From Oscillospiraceae bacterium (GTDB lineage Bacteria; Bacillota; Clostridia; Oscillospirales; Oscillospiraceae), in assembly GCA_017538965.1 (NCBI GenBank), contig JAFYHU010000017.1, positions 35,212 through 99,211 of the forward strand: a stretch of DNA of 64,000 bases, in the 5' to 3' direction. Of the stretch, positions 26,115 through 34,548 are shown one piece after another. The translations under genes and the position numbers were made by a program. The notes under the pieces were generated by a model. That model worked only from the letters and a program-made list of their open reading frames with translations. It was not told the origin of the DNA and did no database searches. Within the stretch, counting starts at the first letter, position 1, and every line of letters begins with the position of its first letter.

Positions 26115-26666
26115 TCAGGCTGCTTTGGCCTTTTTTCCGGCTTCCAGGCCCATGGAAAAAGCCTTTTTATTGAGCTCGATGAATTCGGGCTTCTTGCCCA
26201 GCAGGCGCAGGATGCAGTCAAGGACCAGATTCTCGTCTATGAGCTGGGTATAGCCGATGTAAGCGCCCAGCATTACGATGTTGAGGACCTTCAGGCTGCC
26301 GAGCTCCATGGCCATCTCGGTGACCGGGATGGGAACGACGGTGACGTCGTCGCGCTCAGCGCCGCTTTTGACCAGCGAACTGTTGGTAAAGATAATGCCG
26401 CCGCTCTTCACGTTCGTGCGGAATTTCACCATGCTGACATCGTTCATCACGATTAACTGGTCGACAATATTGGGCTTGGGCGAACCAACCTCGTGATCCG
26501 AGATGACCACGTAGCAGTTAGCCGTGCCGCCGCGCTGCTGTGCGCCGTAAGAGGGGAAGAAAGTTACGTTGTAATCGGTAGAGTCGCAGGTCGCCTGGCT
26601 CAGAAGCTTGCCGACCATCATGACGCCCTGACCGCCGAAGCCGGCCACCATCAGATTCAGTTCCAT
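26115..26666 (-). CDS. 2-oxoacid:ferredoxin oxidoreductase, gamma subunit
   Basis: A 183-residue gamma-type subunit (KorC/VorC-like). It shows VAGFGGQGVMMVGKLLSQA at the start and QQRGGTANCYVVISDHEVGSP, both hallmarks of the domain that helps bind CoA and thiamine diphosphate. It follows the beta gene by 12 bp and AGGAGGAG lies before its ATG. With the alpha, beta and delta subunits it forms the complete enzyme that turns a 2-oxoacid plus CoA into acyl-CoA, CO2 and reduced ferredoxin. The acid used (branched-chain, aromatic or 2-oxoglutarate) is not evident. Confidence 0.92.
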   Translation of the reverse strand: MELNLMVAGFGGQGVMMVGKLLSQATCDSTDYNVTFFPSYGAQQRGGTANCYVVISDHEVGSPKPNIVDQLIVMNDVSMVKFRTNVKSGGIIFTNSSLVKSGAERDDVTVVPIPVTEMAMELGSLKVLNIVMLGAYIGYTQLIDENLVLDCILRLLGKKPEFIELNKKAFSMGLEAGKKAKAA

Positions 26667-26678
26667 GTTCTCTCCTCC

Positions 26679-27416
26679 TTATCTGTTGTCCCGAATCACG
26701 CCGAGCGGAAATTCCTTCATCATGTTCTCTTCCAGGAACTTCAGGCTCTTCTCCGGGCTCAGCCCCCAGTTAGTCGGGCAGCTGGTCATCACTTCGACGA
26801 AGGAATAGCCCTTGCCGTCGATCTGATTCTGAAACGCCTTGCGGATGGCATTCTTGGCCTTGCGCACGTTGGCCGGATTGTTGCATGAGACGCGCTCAAT
26901 ATAGACGGGCGCAACAAGCTGGTTGATGATCTCTGCCATGTGCAGGGGATAACCGTGCTGTTTGGGATCGCGGCCTCCGGGAGCGGTGGTGGCCTTCATC
27001 CCGACCAGGGTGGTCGGGGCCAGCTGGCCGCCGGTCATGCCGTAGATGCCGTTATTGATAAAGATCACGGTGATATTCTCGCCGCGGTTGGCCGCATGGA
27101 TGGTTTCGGCCAGGCCGATCGAGGCCAGGTCGCCGTCGCCCTGATAGGTAAAGACAATCGTATCCGGGTTCGTACGCTTCAGGCCTGTGGCAGCTGCTGC
27201 CGCACGTCCGTGGGGGGCGGTAGCCAGATCATAGCTCACGGCTTCCTGGGCCAGGCCGCAGCAGCCGATTGCCAGCACGCAGGAGGCTTTGCTGTCAACG
27301 CCGAGCTCCTCCAGCACTTCGCCGATCAGCTTGAAGGTGGTTCCGTGCATGCAGCCGGGGCAGAAGCCCAGCAGATTGCCGTTCAGGGTATTGGTTCTTG
27401 TGTAGACAGCTTCCAT
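26679..27416 (-). CDS. 2-oxoacid:ferredoxin oxidoreductase, beta subunit (thiamine diphosphate-binding)
   Basis: A 245-residue beta subunit. The thiamine-diphosphate/Mg motif YQGDGDLASIGLAETIHAANRGENITVIFINNGIYGMTGGQ contains the GDG...NN pattern, and FCPGCMHG near the start carries a Cys pair as in KorB. Its ATG overlaps the alpha stop codon by one base (TAATG), indicating translational coupling. It is the catalytic partner of the alpha subunit in the four-gene complex. Confidence 0.94.
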   Translation of the reverse strand: MEAVYTRTNTLNGNLLGFCPGCMHGTTFKLIGEVLEELGVDSKASCVLAIGCCGLAQEAVSYDLATAPHGRAAAAATGLKRTNPDTIVFTYQGDGDLASIGLAETIHAANRGENITVIFINNGIYGMTGGQLAPTTLVGMKATTAPGGRDPKQHGYPLHMAEIINQLVAPVYIERVSCNNPANVRKAKNAIRKAFQNQIDGKGYSFVEVMTSCPTNWGLSPEKSLKFLEENMMKEFPLGVIRDNR

Positions 27417-28507
27417 TATTCGGCACCTCCGTTCAGAATTTCACGCGCTTTGCGGATGATATCGTCGCGCTCGATCAGGTTTCCGCCGCTGCGCAGGCAG
27501 GTATCCACCGCACAGCGCTCCTTCACGGCAAGCCGGACGTCGAACAGCATCTGAGCCGGGATGCTCATTTCGATATCCAGAATGCACTTGCAGAGCTGAT
27601 AGTTGATCTTGTCGAAGGACTTCACAGGGAAGGGAGAAAGCGTCTTGGGGCGGATCATGCCGACTTTCAGGCCGTCTGCCCGAAGCAGCTCGATCGCGCT
27701 CCTGGCAATGCGGGCAGAGGTGCCATAGGCAACGAATACCAGTTCGGCATCGTCAAGGGAAAGCTCTTCCACCTGCACGTCGTTCTCTTCCCAGCTGCGG
27801 TACATGGCATCCAGCTCTATGCAATGCGCTTCCTGCATGTCGGTGGACCAGTATCCCGGATCCAGAAAACCGCGCTTTTCATCACGGCTGTGGCCGACGA
27901 TGGCCCATTCGCGATTGGCAGCCTTCATTGCGGCAACCTCTTCGTCGCTCTTCATTTCGGGCAGGACAACCGGCTCCATGATGGTGCCGATGACGCCGTC
28001 GCCGAGAATCAGAACCGGACTGCGGTCGCGCTCGGCCAGATCGAAGGCCTGGTAGGTCATATCCACCGCCTCCTGTACCGTGGAGGGAGCCAGAACGATC
28101 ATTTTAAAGCCGCCGTTTCCGCTGGCTTTGGTGGCCTGAAAATAATCCTGCTGGGCGGCCTGAATGGTTCCGACACCGGGACCGCCGCGCTGCATGTTTA
28201 CATAGACCATCGGAACCTTTGCGCCCGCGCAGTAGCTGATGCCTTCGCTCTTGAGGCTGATGCCGACGCTGGAGGAGGAGGTCATGGACCGGGTGCCGCC
28301 TGCGCCTGCGCCATAGACCATGTTGATCGAGGCAATCTCGCTCTCGCCCTGGACGAACACACCGCCGACCTGGGGCTGTCTGCGCGCCATGTATTCGGGA
28401 ATCTCGTTCTGCGGCGTGATGGGATAGCCGGCATAAAAGCGGCAGCCTGCACGCACGGCAGCTTCCGCAATGGCTTCACAGCCTTTCATAAATACCTTAT
28501 TGCTCAT
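27416..28507 (-). CDS. 2-oxoacid:ferredoxin oxidoreductase, alpha subunit
   Basis: A 363-residue alpha subunit with pyrimidine-binding (GCRFYAGYPITPQNEIPEYM) and transketolase-C-like (KVGMIRPKTLSPFPVKSFDKI) regions. The start at 28507 is chosen because GGAGGTCCCC precedes MSNKVFMKG; the extended frame to 28606 runs into the ferredoxin gene and is not family-like. The size and domain set fit the KorA/VorA class rather than the larger single-chain pyruvate enzyme. It lies between the ferredoxin-type delta gene (10 bp) and beta gene (overlap). Confidence 0.93.
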   Translation of the reverse strand: MSNKVFMKGCEAIAEAAVRAGCRFYAGYPITPQNEIPEYMARRQPQVGGVFVQGESEIASINMVYGAGAGGTRSMTSSSSVGISLKSEGISYCAGAKVPMVYVNMQRGGPGVGTIQAAQQDYFQATKASGNGGFKMIVLAPSTVQEAVDMTYQAFDLAERDRSPVLILGDGVIGTIMEPVVLPEMKSDEEVAAMKAANREWAIVGHSRDEKRGFLDPGYWSTDMQEAHCIELDAMYRSWEENDVQVEELSLDDAELVFVAYGTSARIARSAIELLRADGLKVGMIRPKTLSPFPVKSFDKINYQLCKCILDIEMSIPAQMLFDVRLAVKERCAVDTCLRSGGNLIERDDIIRKAREILNGGAE

Positions 28508-28517
28508 GGGGACCTCC

Positions 28518-28721
28518 TTACTTGTAGAGCTCGATGGCCCCTTCGGGGCACATGGAGCAGCAGATTGCACAGCCGATGCACTGTTCGGGATCGGTCTGGA
28601 CAACATAGGGGTAACCGTTTGCGTTGATCTCTTCCCCGACCTTCAGGATCTTTTTGGGGCAGAACATTACGCAGTAGCCGCAGGATTTGCAGAAATCCGC
28701 ATTGATGACAAGTTTGGGCAT
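28518..28721 (-). CDS. 2-oxoacid:ferredoxin oxidoreductase, delta subunit (2x[4Fe-4S] ferredoxin)
   Basis: A 67-residue ferredoxin-type protein with two cluster motifs: CKSCGYCVMFCP and CIGCAICCSMCP. This is the electron-transfer delta subunit of the complex. ATG at 28721 is chosen because GAGAGGAG lies just upstream; the longer frame overlaps the neighbouring gene and has no family similarity. An extra Cys inside the second motif (AICCSMC) is the only oddity. Confidence 0.94.
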   Translation of the reverse strand: MPKLVINADFCKSCGYCVMFCPKKILKVGEEINANGYPYVVQTDPEQCIGCAICCSMCPEGAIELYK

Positions 28722-28740
28722 TTTCTTTCTCCTCTCTTGT

Positions 28741-29421
28741 TTATACTTGCCATGGATGAGCCAGATAGCGATGTAGGGGATAAGTTTCAAAAACGCAGGG
28801 CTGCGGCAGATTTGCAGCCAGCGCTTCGGTGACAAAACAGGCCGAAAGCTCTTCCGCAGGGATCAGGTTCTCGAGCCGCCGCAGACCTTCGGCAAAATCT
28901 TCTGTGCCGGTTTCCGGGCCGACGGTGGGATTGGCAATGAAAAAGATGTTCTCCAGATGGCAGGCATTCAGCACGCTCTCCATGGTTCCGCGTACGTTTT
29001 CCGCGCTTCCGGACCAGGGGCGAAAAGGGTTGATCACATAGATGGCCGCCGAATTCTCCCGGTTCAGATAATCCGACAGGCATCCGACCATGCGGGCGGC
29101 GTTCTCATTGCCGCCGACATCCAGCACGCTTGCGCTGTCCGGGCGCACCAGATGAGGGATGATGCCGTTTACCATGACGGGGGTGTCCAGCAGCTGGGGC
29201 ATGTAGTGCACGGTGATGCCCTTCCGGGCCATCTCGGCTTCGGCATCGCGCGAGCGGAACATCGCTTTTGTCTGATCCAGATCAAAGATGTGTACCGTAC
29301 GCCCGCCCGCCCGGTTCAGCATCACGGCCGTATTCAGGGCAATCTCGCTCTTGCCGCTGCCGGTCTCGCCGATCAGGATGAAGTTTTTTCTGGTCTTCAG
29401 CAGTTCGGAAAACGGGATCAC
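28741..29421 (-). CDS. P-loop nucleotide-binding protein heading the oxidoreductase operon
   Basis: A 226-residue protein that starts with GTG (GGAGGT 8 bp upstream). The Walker A motif is GETGSGKSEIALN (18-30). A FDLDQTKAMFRSRD segment, a Walker-B-like ASVLDVGGNENAARM and a late PTVGPETGTEDF follow. It resembles ParA/CobQ-type or GTPase-like switch proteins in general shape, but I do not recognise the family. It is the first gene of the operon, 19 bp before the ferredoxin gene, so it may help maturation or activation of the complex. That is inference from position only. Confidence 0.75.
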   Translation of the reverse strand: MIPFSELLKTRKNFILIGETGSGKSEIALNTAVMLNRAGGRTVHIFDLDQTKAMFRSRDAEAEMARKGITVHYMPQLLDTPVMVNGIIPHLVRPDSASVLDVGGNENAARMVGCLSDYLNRENSAAIYVINPFRPWSGSAENVRGTMESVLNACHLENIFFIANPTVGPETGTEDFAEGLRRLENLIPAEELSACFVTEALAANLPQPCVFETYPLHRYLAHPWQV

Positions 29422-29494
29422 GCCGGTTCACCTCCGGATTTTTTGCCGTTCTGACAGTTTTCTCTGCCTGCATACTAACACAGGCCTGCCGGAA

Positions 29495-29528
29495 AGAGAA
29501 ATGCAAAAAATGTATCACAGTCATTCAC
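29495..29528. promoter_or_regulatory. Putative LysR-type operator C (between the P-loop gene and the LysR gene)
   Basis: It keeps GAAATGCAAA, TGTATCAC and GTCATTCAC of sites A and B with six changes. It lies in the divergent promoter region of the oxidoreductase operon and the LysR gene, the classic place for a LysR binding site. Confidence 0.78.
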
Positions 29529-29640
29529 GGATTTCCGGCCTCTCCGCGTTTCTTCGTGCTTTCCTGTCTGCGTCTCTTGCATTTTTTCGAATATCGCCTT
29601 ATTATACAAATAAAAGAATTTCTGTCGGGGAGTGATCTTG

Positions 29641-30546
29641 TTGAATACTTTTCAGGTCGAGTGTTTTCTGGCTCTGTCCCGGTCGCTGAACTTCACACAG
29701 ACCTCCGAGGATCTGTTCGTTTCCCAGCCGACCCTCAGCCGCAACATTGCCTCGCTCGAACAGGAACTGGGGGTTCAGCTTCTGGTCCGAAACACCAAGA
29801 GCGTCGAACTCACTGCCGCCGGCCGCCGCTTTGCCAGGCACATTGCCGCCTCGATGGACGCGTTTCAGGACGCTGTCGAGGATGCCCGGCTCGCAAGAGA
29901 CGGGATTGTCGGTTCGCTCCGCCTCGGCATTCAGGCGGACACCTTTGAGCCTTTTGTTGTCGATCTGGTTACCCGCTTCCGCAAAGAACATCCTCAGATT
30001 GAGCTCAGGCTGTATCCCATGTCCGTGTCAAAACTGCAGCGCGGCATCAACAACGGCACGTTGGATCTCGTTGTCGGAGCAAAGGAAACGAACCTCCGAA
30101 ATCCGGGCCAGCTTCTGCTCAGCGAACGATCGGAGTGCGTCGCGCTGCCTGCCGGGCACCCTCTCGCCGACCGCGAGAGCCTTCATATGGAGGAACTCCG
30201 GGACGAGACCTTTGTCGCCATGTCGCCGACTGCCTCCGCATCGGGGCATTATCTGCTGCTGAAATATGCCAACGATGCCGGATTCTCCCCCAGAATCATT
30301 GCGTCTGCCGACAGCGTTCCCTCCCTGATGATGATGGTGGCCTGCAGCATAGGCATCAGCATTCTCTATCAGGACCTCTCTGTCAACGCCCACGGACGCA
30401 TACGCTTTGTGCCTCTGGACGGCGTCCCGACTTTCAAGCGCTTTCTCAGCTGGGATCAGGACAGCACAAATCCCGCTCTCGCCGCCTTCCTGAAATGCGC
30501 GGAGGTATTCCTTGCAGACGAAAGGAACCTGCGGCACCCTCTGTAA
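29641..30546 (+). CDS. LysR-family transcriptional regulator
   Basis: A 301-residue LysR protein. The N-terminal winged helix-turn-helix (FLALSRSLNFTQTSEDLFVSQPTLSRNIASLEQELGVQLL) is followed by an effector-binding periplasmic-protein-like domain starting at GSLRLGIQ. The start is uncertain. GTG at 29632 overlaps the GGGGAG site, while TTG at 29641 is 8 bp after it and gives the usual MNTFQ-like start, so TTG is used. It is divergent from the P-loop/oxidoreductase operon and probably controls it, the YkvI carrier and the hydrolase through the three shared 34-bp sites. The inducer is unknown. Confidence 0.9.
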   Translation: MNTFQVECFLALSRSLNFTQTSEDLFVSQPTLSRNIASLEQELGVQLLVRNTKSVELTAAGRRFARHIAASMDAFQDAVEDARLARDGIVGSLRLGIQADTFEPFVVDLVTRFRKEHPQIELRLYPMSVSKLQRGINNGTLDLVVGAKETNLRNPGQLLLSERSECVALPAGHPLADRESLHMEELRDETFVAMSPTASASGHYLLLKYANDAGFSPRIIASADSVPSLMMMVACSIGISILYQDLSVNAHGRIRFVPLDGVPTFKRFLSWDQDSTNPALAAFLKCAEVFLADERNLRHPL

Positions 30547-30564
30547 CAGAATCAGCATATCATA

Positions 30565-30601
30565 AGAAAAACGCGCGGCATACATTTCCGCGCGTTTTTC
30601 T
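30565..30601. terminator. Bidirectional terminator between convergent LysR and AraC genes
   Basis: Stem AGAAAAACGCGCGG/CCGCGCGTTTTTCT with a 9-nt loop, with A and T runs on both sides. Confidence 0.9.
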
Positions 30602-30624
30602 GTTCACAGCATTTGCCGCGACCT

Positions 30625-31692
30625 TTATTTGCCGTCTGACTGCTTTTTTCGGCTTTCCAGATATTCCCTGGGCGAGATGCCGCAGGCAGCCTTGAACTTC
30701 TTGTTGAAATGGCTGGTGTCAAAACATCCGACCTCCTGGGCAATCTCGGTCAGACTGCGGTTGCCGAGATCCATCAGGCGTTTGGCCTTCTCCACCTGGA
30801 TTTCGGCAATGATGGTGTTGAAGGTCTTGCCCGTCTGCTCGCGGAGCATTCGGCTCAGATAGGCCGGGGCGTAGCCAAAGTACTGTGCCGTCTCGTTCAG
30901 AGTGGTATGGCTGAAGTTGACGTTCAGATAGCTCAGAATGCCGACGATCAGTTCGTTTTGTGTGCTGCCGCTCTTGCCGGGCACAATGGCGTGCTCCTCA
31001 AATTCGCGTACCAGATGAAGCAGGAACTGGCCGATGAGCAGCGAGATCGAATACTCGTAGGCGTAGAGCCGCATGGTGTTTTCCCGGATCATGGCTTCCG
31101 CCAGCGGCTGCAGGCAGTCGTCCGTCCCGGTGGGGAAGAGAACGTACGGGCTGGTGTTCCGCTCGAAGAGGATATCCTCCATGAAGCTGACCAGCAGATT
31201 GCCGCCGCGCAGAAGATTCAGAAAGCGTTTGTCGAAGAAGCGTCGGTTGACCATCATGTTGAGAACACAGCTCTCGTCGTCAGTACAGGAGATCGCATGC
31301 ATCGAATTGGGCGAGAGAATGCAGACATCCCCCGTCTGCATGGGAAACGAGGTGTTTTCAAACAGATTGACGCACTGCCCGGCGGCCGCATAGACGATCT
31401 CGATATAGCCGTGATTGTGAAGGACCGGGTAACTGTAGCGGGTGTGCAGCGAGACCATGCTCTGCGACGTACCTCCGATTTCCTCGATGGTGACGCCGCG
31501 CCCGCCGCGGGTCTTATCCTTATAATAGGCGGAGTTTTCCGTCCTGGCGATGAGCCCGTCACGAATATACTGATCGTAATCCGAGAAACTCATGGGTTTT
31601 TCCCAAAGAGATTTGGGACCCTTTTCCCAGGCCTGCTTCAGCTGCTTTTCTTCTTCGTTCAGCGGGCGGCAGCGCAGTTTTTCCTGCTTCAT
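30625..31692 (-). CDS. AraC-family transcriptional regulator (second glycoside cluster)
   Basis: A 355-residue regulator with an N-terminal cupin-like sensor (HNHGYIEIVYAAAGQCVNLFEN, then GDVCILSPNSMHAI) and a C-terminal pair of AraC helix-turn-helices (LNETAQYFGYAPAYLSRMLREQTGKTF and LTEIAQEVGCFDTSHFNKKFKAACGISPREY). The ATG at 31692 is preferred: the one at 31701 abuts the purine-rich site. It is divergent from the GPH transporter gene at 31879, whose promoter has two CCGGCGGC direct repeats in AraC-like positions, so it likely activates that operon in response to a sugar. Confidence 0.92.
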   Translation of the reverse strand: MKQEKLRCRPLNEEEKQLKQAWEKGPKSLWEKPMSFSDYDQYIRDGLIARTENSAYYKDKTRGGRGVTIEEIGGTSQSMVSLHTRYSYPVLHNHGYIEIVYAAAGQCVNLFENTSFPMQTGDVCILSPNSMHAISCTDDESCVLNMMVNRRFFDKRFLNLLRGGNLLVSFMEDILFERNTSPYVLFPTGTDDCLQPLAEAMIRENTMRLYAYEYSISLLIGQFLLHLVREFEEHAIVPGKSGSTQNELIVGILSYLNVNFSHTTLNETAQYFGYAPAYLSRMLREQTGKTFNTIIAEIQVEKAKRLMDLGNRSLTEIAQEVGCFDTSHFNKKFKAACGISPREYLESRKKQSDGK

Positions 31693-31768
31693 GAAAAACA
31701 TCTCTTTTCCGTCAGTCTGTGTTTCTGCTGACAATATAGCACAGCGGCGGGAACATGTCAAAAATTTA

Positions 31769-31820
31769 CCGGCGGCATAGCTTTTCCGTACAATCTCCGG
31801 CGGCGTTTTTCTGTTATATT
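31769..31820 (+). promoter_or_regulatory. Promoter of the second glycoside operon with direct repeats
   Basis: CCGGCGGC occurs at 31769-31776 and 31797-31804, 28 bp apart, and a -10-like TATATT lies at 31815-31820. No good -35 is present, as expected for an AraC-activated promoter. The repeats are candidate activator half-sites. Confidence 0.55.
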
Positions 31821-31878
31821 AGAATCACGAAAACCAATCCCTCCGGAAAAACAAATCAGACGAAAAGGAGAAAAGAAC

Positions 31879-33291
31879 ATGAGCGAAGTCAAGAAAACAA
31901 GCACTGGTCTGCCTCTCGGCTCAACCGTTGCCTATGCCATCGGTTCCTCCGGCGCGAACGTCAGCTTCTACATGATCAACAACTATCTGATGCTTTTCTA
32001 CACGGATATTGTGACCCTGTCTGCGGCTGCCATCTCTGCCATCATGCTGATTGCCCGCATCTGGGACGCCGTCAACGATCCGATGATGGGCATGATCGAA
32101 GACCGCACCCGCACCCGCTGGGGCAAGTTCCGCCCCTGGCTGATGATCGGCCCTCCGTTCCTTGCCATCTTTAACCTGCTGACCTTCACGGCCTTCCCGC
32201 TTGAGGGCACCACCAAAGCGATTGTCTGCGGCATCTGCTACATCCTCGCCGGCATGGCCTACACCGTCGTGCAGGTTGCCATCAACGGTCTCGTCAATCG
32301 CATCACCAACGATTCCCAGGCCAAGATGAACGTCATCGCCATCGCCCAGATCGCCAACCAGATTGGCCAGGTTATCATTGCCGCTGTCCTCATGCCCATC
32401 ATCCTGCGCTTCAGCTCCACCATCGGCGCGGACGGCGCCAAGGTCGCCGACGGCCACGGCTACTTCATGGGCACCCTCTTTGTCTGCATCGTCACCGTTC
32501 CGATGATCTGGTTCGCCGCCTGGAAGTGCCGCGAGGTTTCCACCGACGAGCCGGCCAAGGTCGAGAAGAAAGAAAAGAAGCCCCTGAAGGAATCCCTCAA
32601 ACTCGTTGCAAAGAACGACCAGCTGGTCTTCTCCGTGCTCTCCACCTTCCTGGCCTGCATCGGCATCATCGGCCGCTACGCTGTTCTGAGCTACTATGTC
32701 ATCTACGTGGTCGGTTCCTACACGCTGATTGCCCCGGTCTTTTCGGTCATGAGCTTTGCCCAGATGATCGGCAACATGCCGCTGCCTTATCTGACCAAGA
32801 AGTTCGGCAAGATCAAGGTCTATATGTGGGCAAACTTCCTCTCCGCGGGCTTCCTGATTCTGCTCTTCTTCCTCTCGAAGGCCCCCAACAACGCCGTGAT
32901 TATCGCTATGTCCGCCATCATCGGCTTCCTCAGCGCCTCCGGCAGCATCTCCTACTCCTTCACCTGCGACTCGGTTGAGTACGGCGACTGGAAATACGGC
33001 ATCCGTGACGACGGGCTGGCCTTCTCGATCATGTCCTTCGGCGTGAAGCTGTCCCAGGCCCTCACCGGCGCCATCGCGGCCCCGCTGCTGGTTGCCATGG
33101 GTTATGTCGCCAACCAGGCGCAGTCCCCCTCCACCGTCAACGGCATCAATGCCCTCGTCAACATTGCCCCGGCTGTGATGCTGATCATCGCCATGCTGCC
33201 CATCATCTTCAAGTACAGACTGGATGAGCCGACCATGGAAAAGATCACCGCCGAGCTGACCGAGCGCCGCGCTGCCGAGCAGCAGGCCTGA
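31879..33291 (+). CDS. GPH-family sugar:cation symporter (MFS), copy 2
   Basis: A 470-residue transporter very similar to the one at 2862-4277. It shares the YMINNYLMLFYTDIV region and the GPH signature NDPMMGMIEDRTRTRWGKFRPW near residues 70-95. Twelve hydrophobic segments are seen. AAAGGAGAAAAG precedes the ATG. It is the first gene of the operon divergent from the AraC regulator and should import the glycoside processed by the enzymes that follow. A stem-loop separates it from the next gene, so downstream genes may be expressed at a lower level. Confidence 0.93.
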   Translation: MSEVKKTSTGLPLGSTVAYAIGSSGANVSFYMINNYLMLFYTDIVTLSAAAISAIMLIARIWDAVNDPMMGMIEDRTRTRWGKFRPWLMIGPPFLAIFNLLTFTAFPLEGTTKAIVCGICYILAGMAYTVVQVAINGLVNRITNDSQAKMNVIAIAQIANQIGQVIIAAVLMPIILRFSSTIGADGAKVADGHGYFMGTLFVCIVTVPMIWFAAWKCREVSTDEPAKVEKKEKKPLKESLKLVAKNDQLVFSVLSTFLACIGIIGRYAVLSYYVIYVVGSYTLIAPVFSVMSFAQMIGNMPLPYLTKKFGKIKVYMWANFLSAGFLILLFFLSKAPNNAVIIAMSAIIGFLSASGSISYSFTCDSVEYGDWKYGIRDDGLAFSIMSFGVKLSQALTGAIAAPLLVAMGYVANQAQSPSTVNGINALVNIAPAVMLIIAMLPIIFKYRLDEPTMEKITAELTERRAAEQQA

Positions 33292-33310
33292 TCTGACAAC
33301 AGGATTCTCA

Positions 33311-33342
33311 CAGGCAGATGACCCCCGCAGGTCATCTGCCTG
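33311..33342 (+). terminator. Stem-loop after the second GPH transporter gene
   Basis: A 13-bp perfect stem (CAGGCAGATGACC/GGTCATCTGCCTG) with a 6-nt loop, followed by TCTTTC. It may be partial termination within the operon. A short TGTCTTTCAAAGACA palindrome follows. Confidence 0.65.
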
Positions 33343-33369
33343 TCTTTCAAAGACAGACAGGAGGATCTC

Positions 33370-34512
33370 ATGATTCCGATACAGAAAGTCAAAACCGCCA
33401 TCGTCGGCTGCGGCGGGATCAGCGACATCTTTTTCAGGAACTTCACCGAACGCTTTGAGATCATTGATCTTGTGAAATGCTGCTCCCGCGGCAAGGCCAG
33501 CGCCGACGCCAAGGCCCTGCAGTACGGAATTGAAAGCAGCACGCTGGAGGAGATTCTGGCTGACCCCGCAATCGAGCTGATTGTCAATCTGACTCCGCCG
33601 GGCGAGCACTACGCGACGATCCATGCCGCGCTGGAAGCGGGGAAACATGTCTATACCGAAAAGATCATCACGCCGGATTTTGATCAAACGGCGGAGCTGG
33701 TCGCCCTGGCACGGGAGAAGAGCCTGTACTTCGGCGGCGAGCCCGATCATTTTCTGGGTTCTGCCTGGCAGTGTGCCCGGGAATACATCGACAGCGGAAT
33801 CATCGGCGAGGTAACATCGGTTGTCGTCAGCGTCAGCCAGAACTACGGCGTGACCGCCGACCGCATCCGCTTTGCCACCCAGAAGGGCGGCGGCCTGGGC
33901 TTTGATTTCGGCATCTATCTGGTCACCCAACTCGTCTGCATGCTGGGCAGCGCGTCCGAGGTCTGCGGCCTGATGCTGACACAGTTCCCCGAGCGCAGGC
34001 ATGAAGACCTGCGGCATCCGGACTTCGGCGGAACCTATCCCTATCCCAATGAGGATCTGGCTGCGGCCAGCATCCTGTTTGAAAACGGCACTGCGGCCAT
34101 GATCCACCTGAACGGCAACAGCATCCTGGAAGGGCCTGCGCCGTTTCTGGTCTACGGCACGACGGGCGTTCTGTCGCTGCCGCTTGCGGCAAACTTCAGC
34201 GGCGATATCCAGCTATATCGTCCGGGTTCTTTCCAGCCGGTCCCGGTTCTGCCCGCGCACGGCTTTGATCACGACTCGCGCGGTGTCGGCGCTGCGGAGA
34301 TGGCCTGGTCGCTGCGCCTGGGCCGCCCTGCGCGGGCCGACGCCGCCCTCGGGCTGCACTGCCAGGAAATCCTGCACGGCATTCAGCAGAGCTTTGAAAC
34401 ACGGCAGTTCTATCGCATGACCACCCGCTGCGAGCGTCCGGCGCCGCTGCCCAAGGGCTGCCGCGGCCTGCCCGGCTTCTGCTTCCCCGAGGAAAGCTCG
34501 CTGGTTTTCTGA
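33370..34512 (+). CDS. Gfo/Idh/MocA family protein with atypical active site
   Basis: A 380-residue Gfo/Idh/MocA protein. The Rossmann motif GCGGIS is at 13-18. The usual EKP is EKI (97-99), and the expected catalytic His position is Tyr183 in DFGIYLVT. Loss of both suggests altered chemistry or a different substrate from the copy at 812-1855. AGGAGG precedes the ATG. It lies in an operon with a VOC protein, an aldo/keto reductase and a large glycosidase, so it probably acts on a sugar or keto-sugar from the imported glycoside. Catalytic activity is not assured. Confidence 0.85.
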   Translation: MIPIQKVKTAIVGCGGISDIFFRNFTERFEIIDLVKCCSRGKASADAKALQYGIESSTLEEILADPAIELIVNLTPPGEHYATIHAALEAGKHVYTEKIITPDFDQTAELVALAREKSLYFGGEPDHFLGSAWQCAREYIDSGIIGEVTSVVVSVSQNYGVTADRIRFATQKGGGLGFDFGIYLVTQLVCMLGSASEVCGLMLTQFPERRHEDLRHPDFGGTYPYPNEDLAAASILFENGTAAMIHLNGNSILEGPAPFLVYGTTGVLSLPLAANFSGDIQLYRPGSFQPVPVLPAHGFDHDSRGVGAAEMAWSLRLGRPARADAALGLHCQEILHGIQQSFETRQFYRMTTRCERPAPLPKGCRGLPGFCFPEESSLVF

Positions 34513-34548
34513 GATATCATAAACGGAACAATACAGGAGAGACAGAAA

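Noticed and set aside
31921-34107. A 728-codon antisense frame across the second GPH transporter and Gfo/Idh/MocA gene
   Set aside because: It spans two real genes and their terminator with no ribosome binding site or family pattern.
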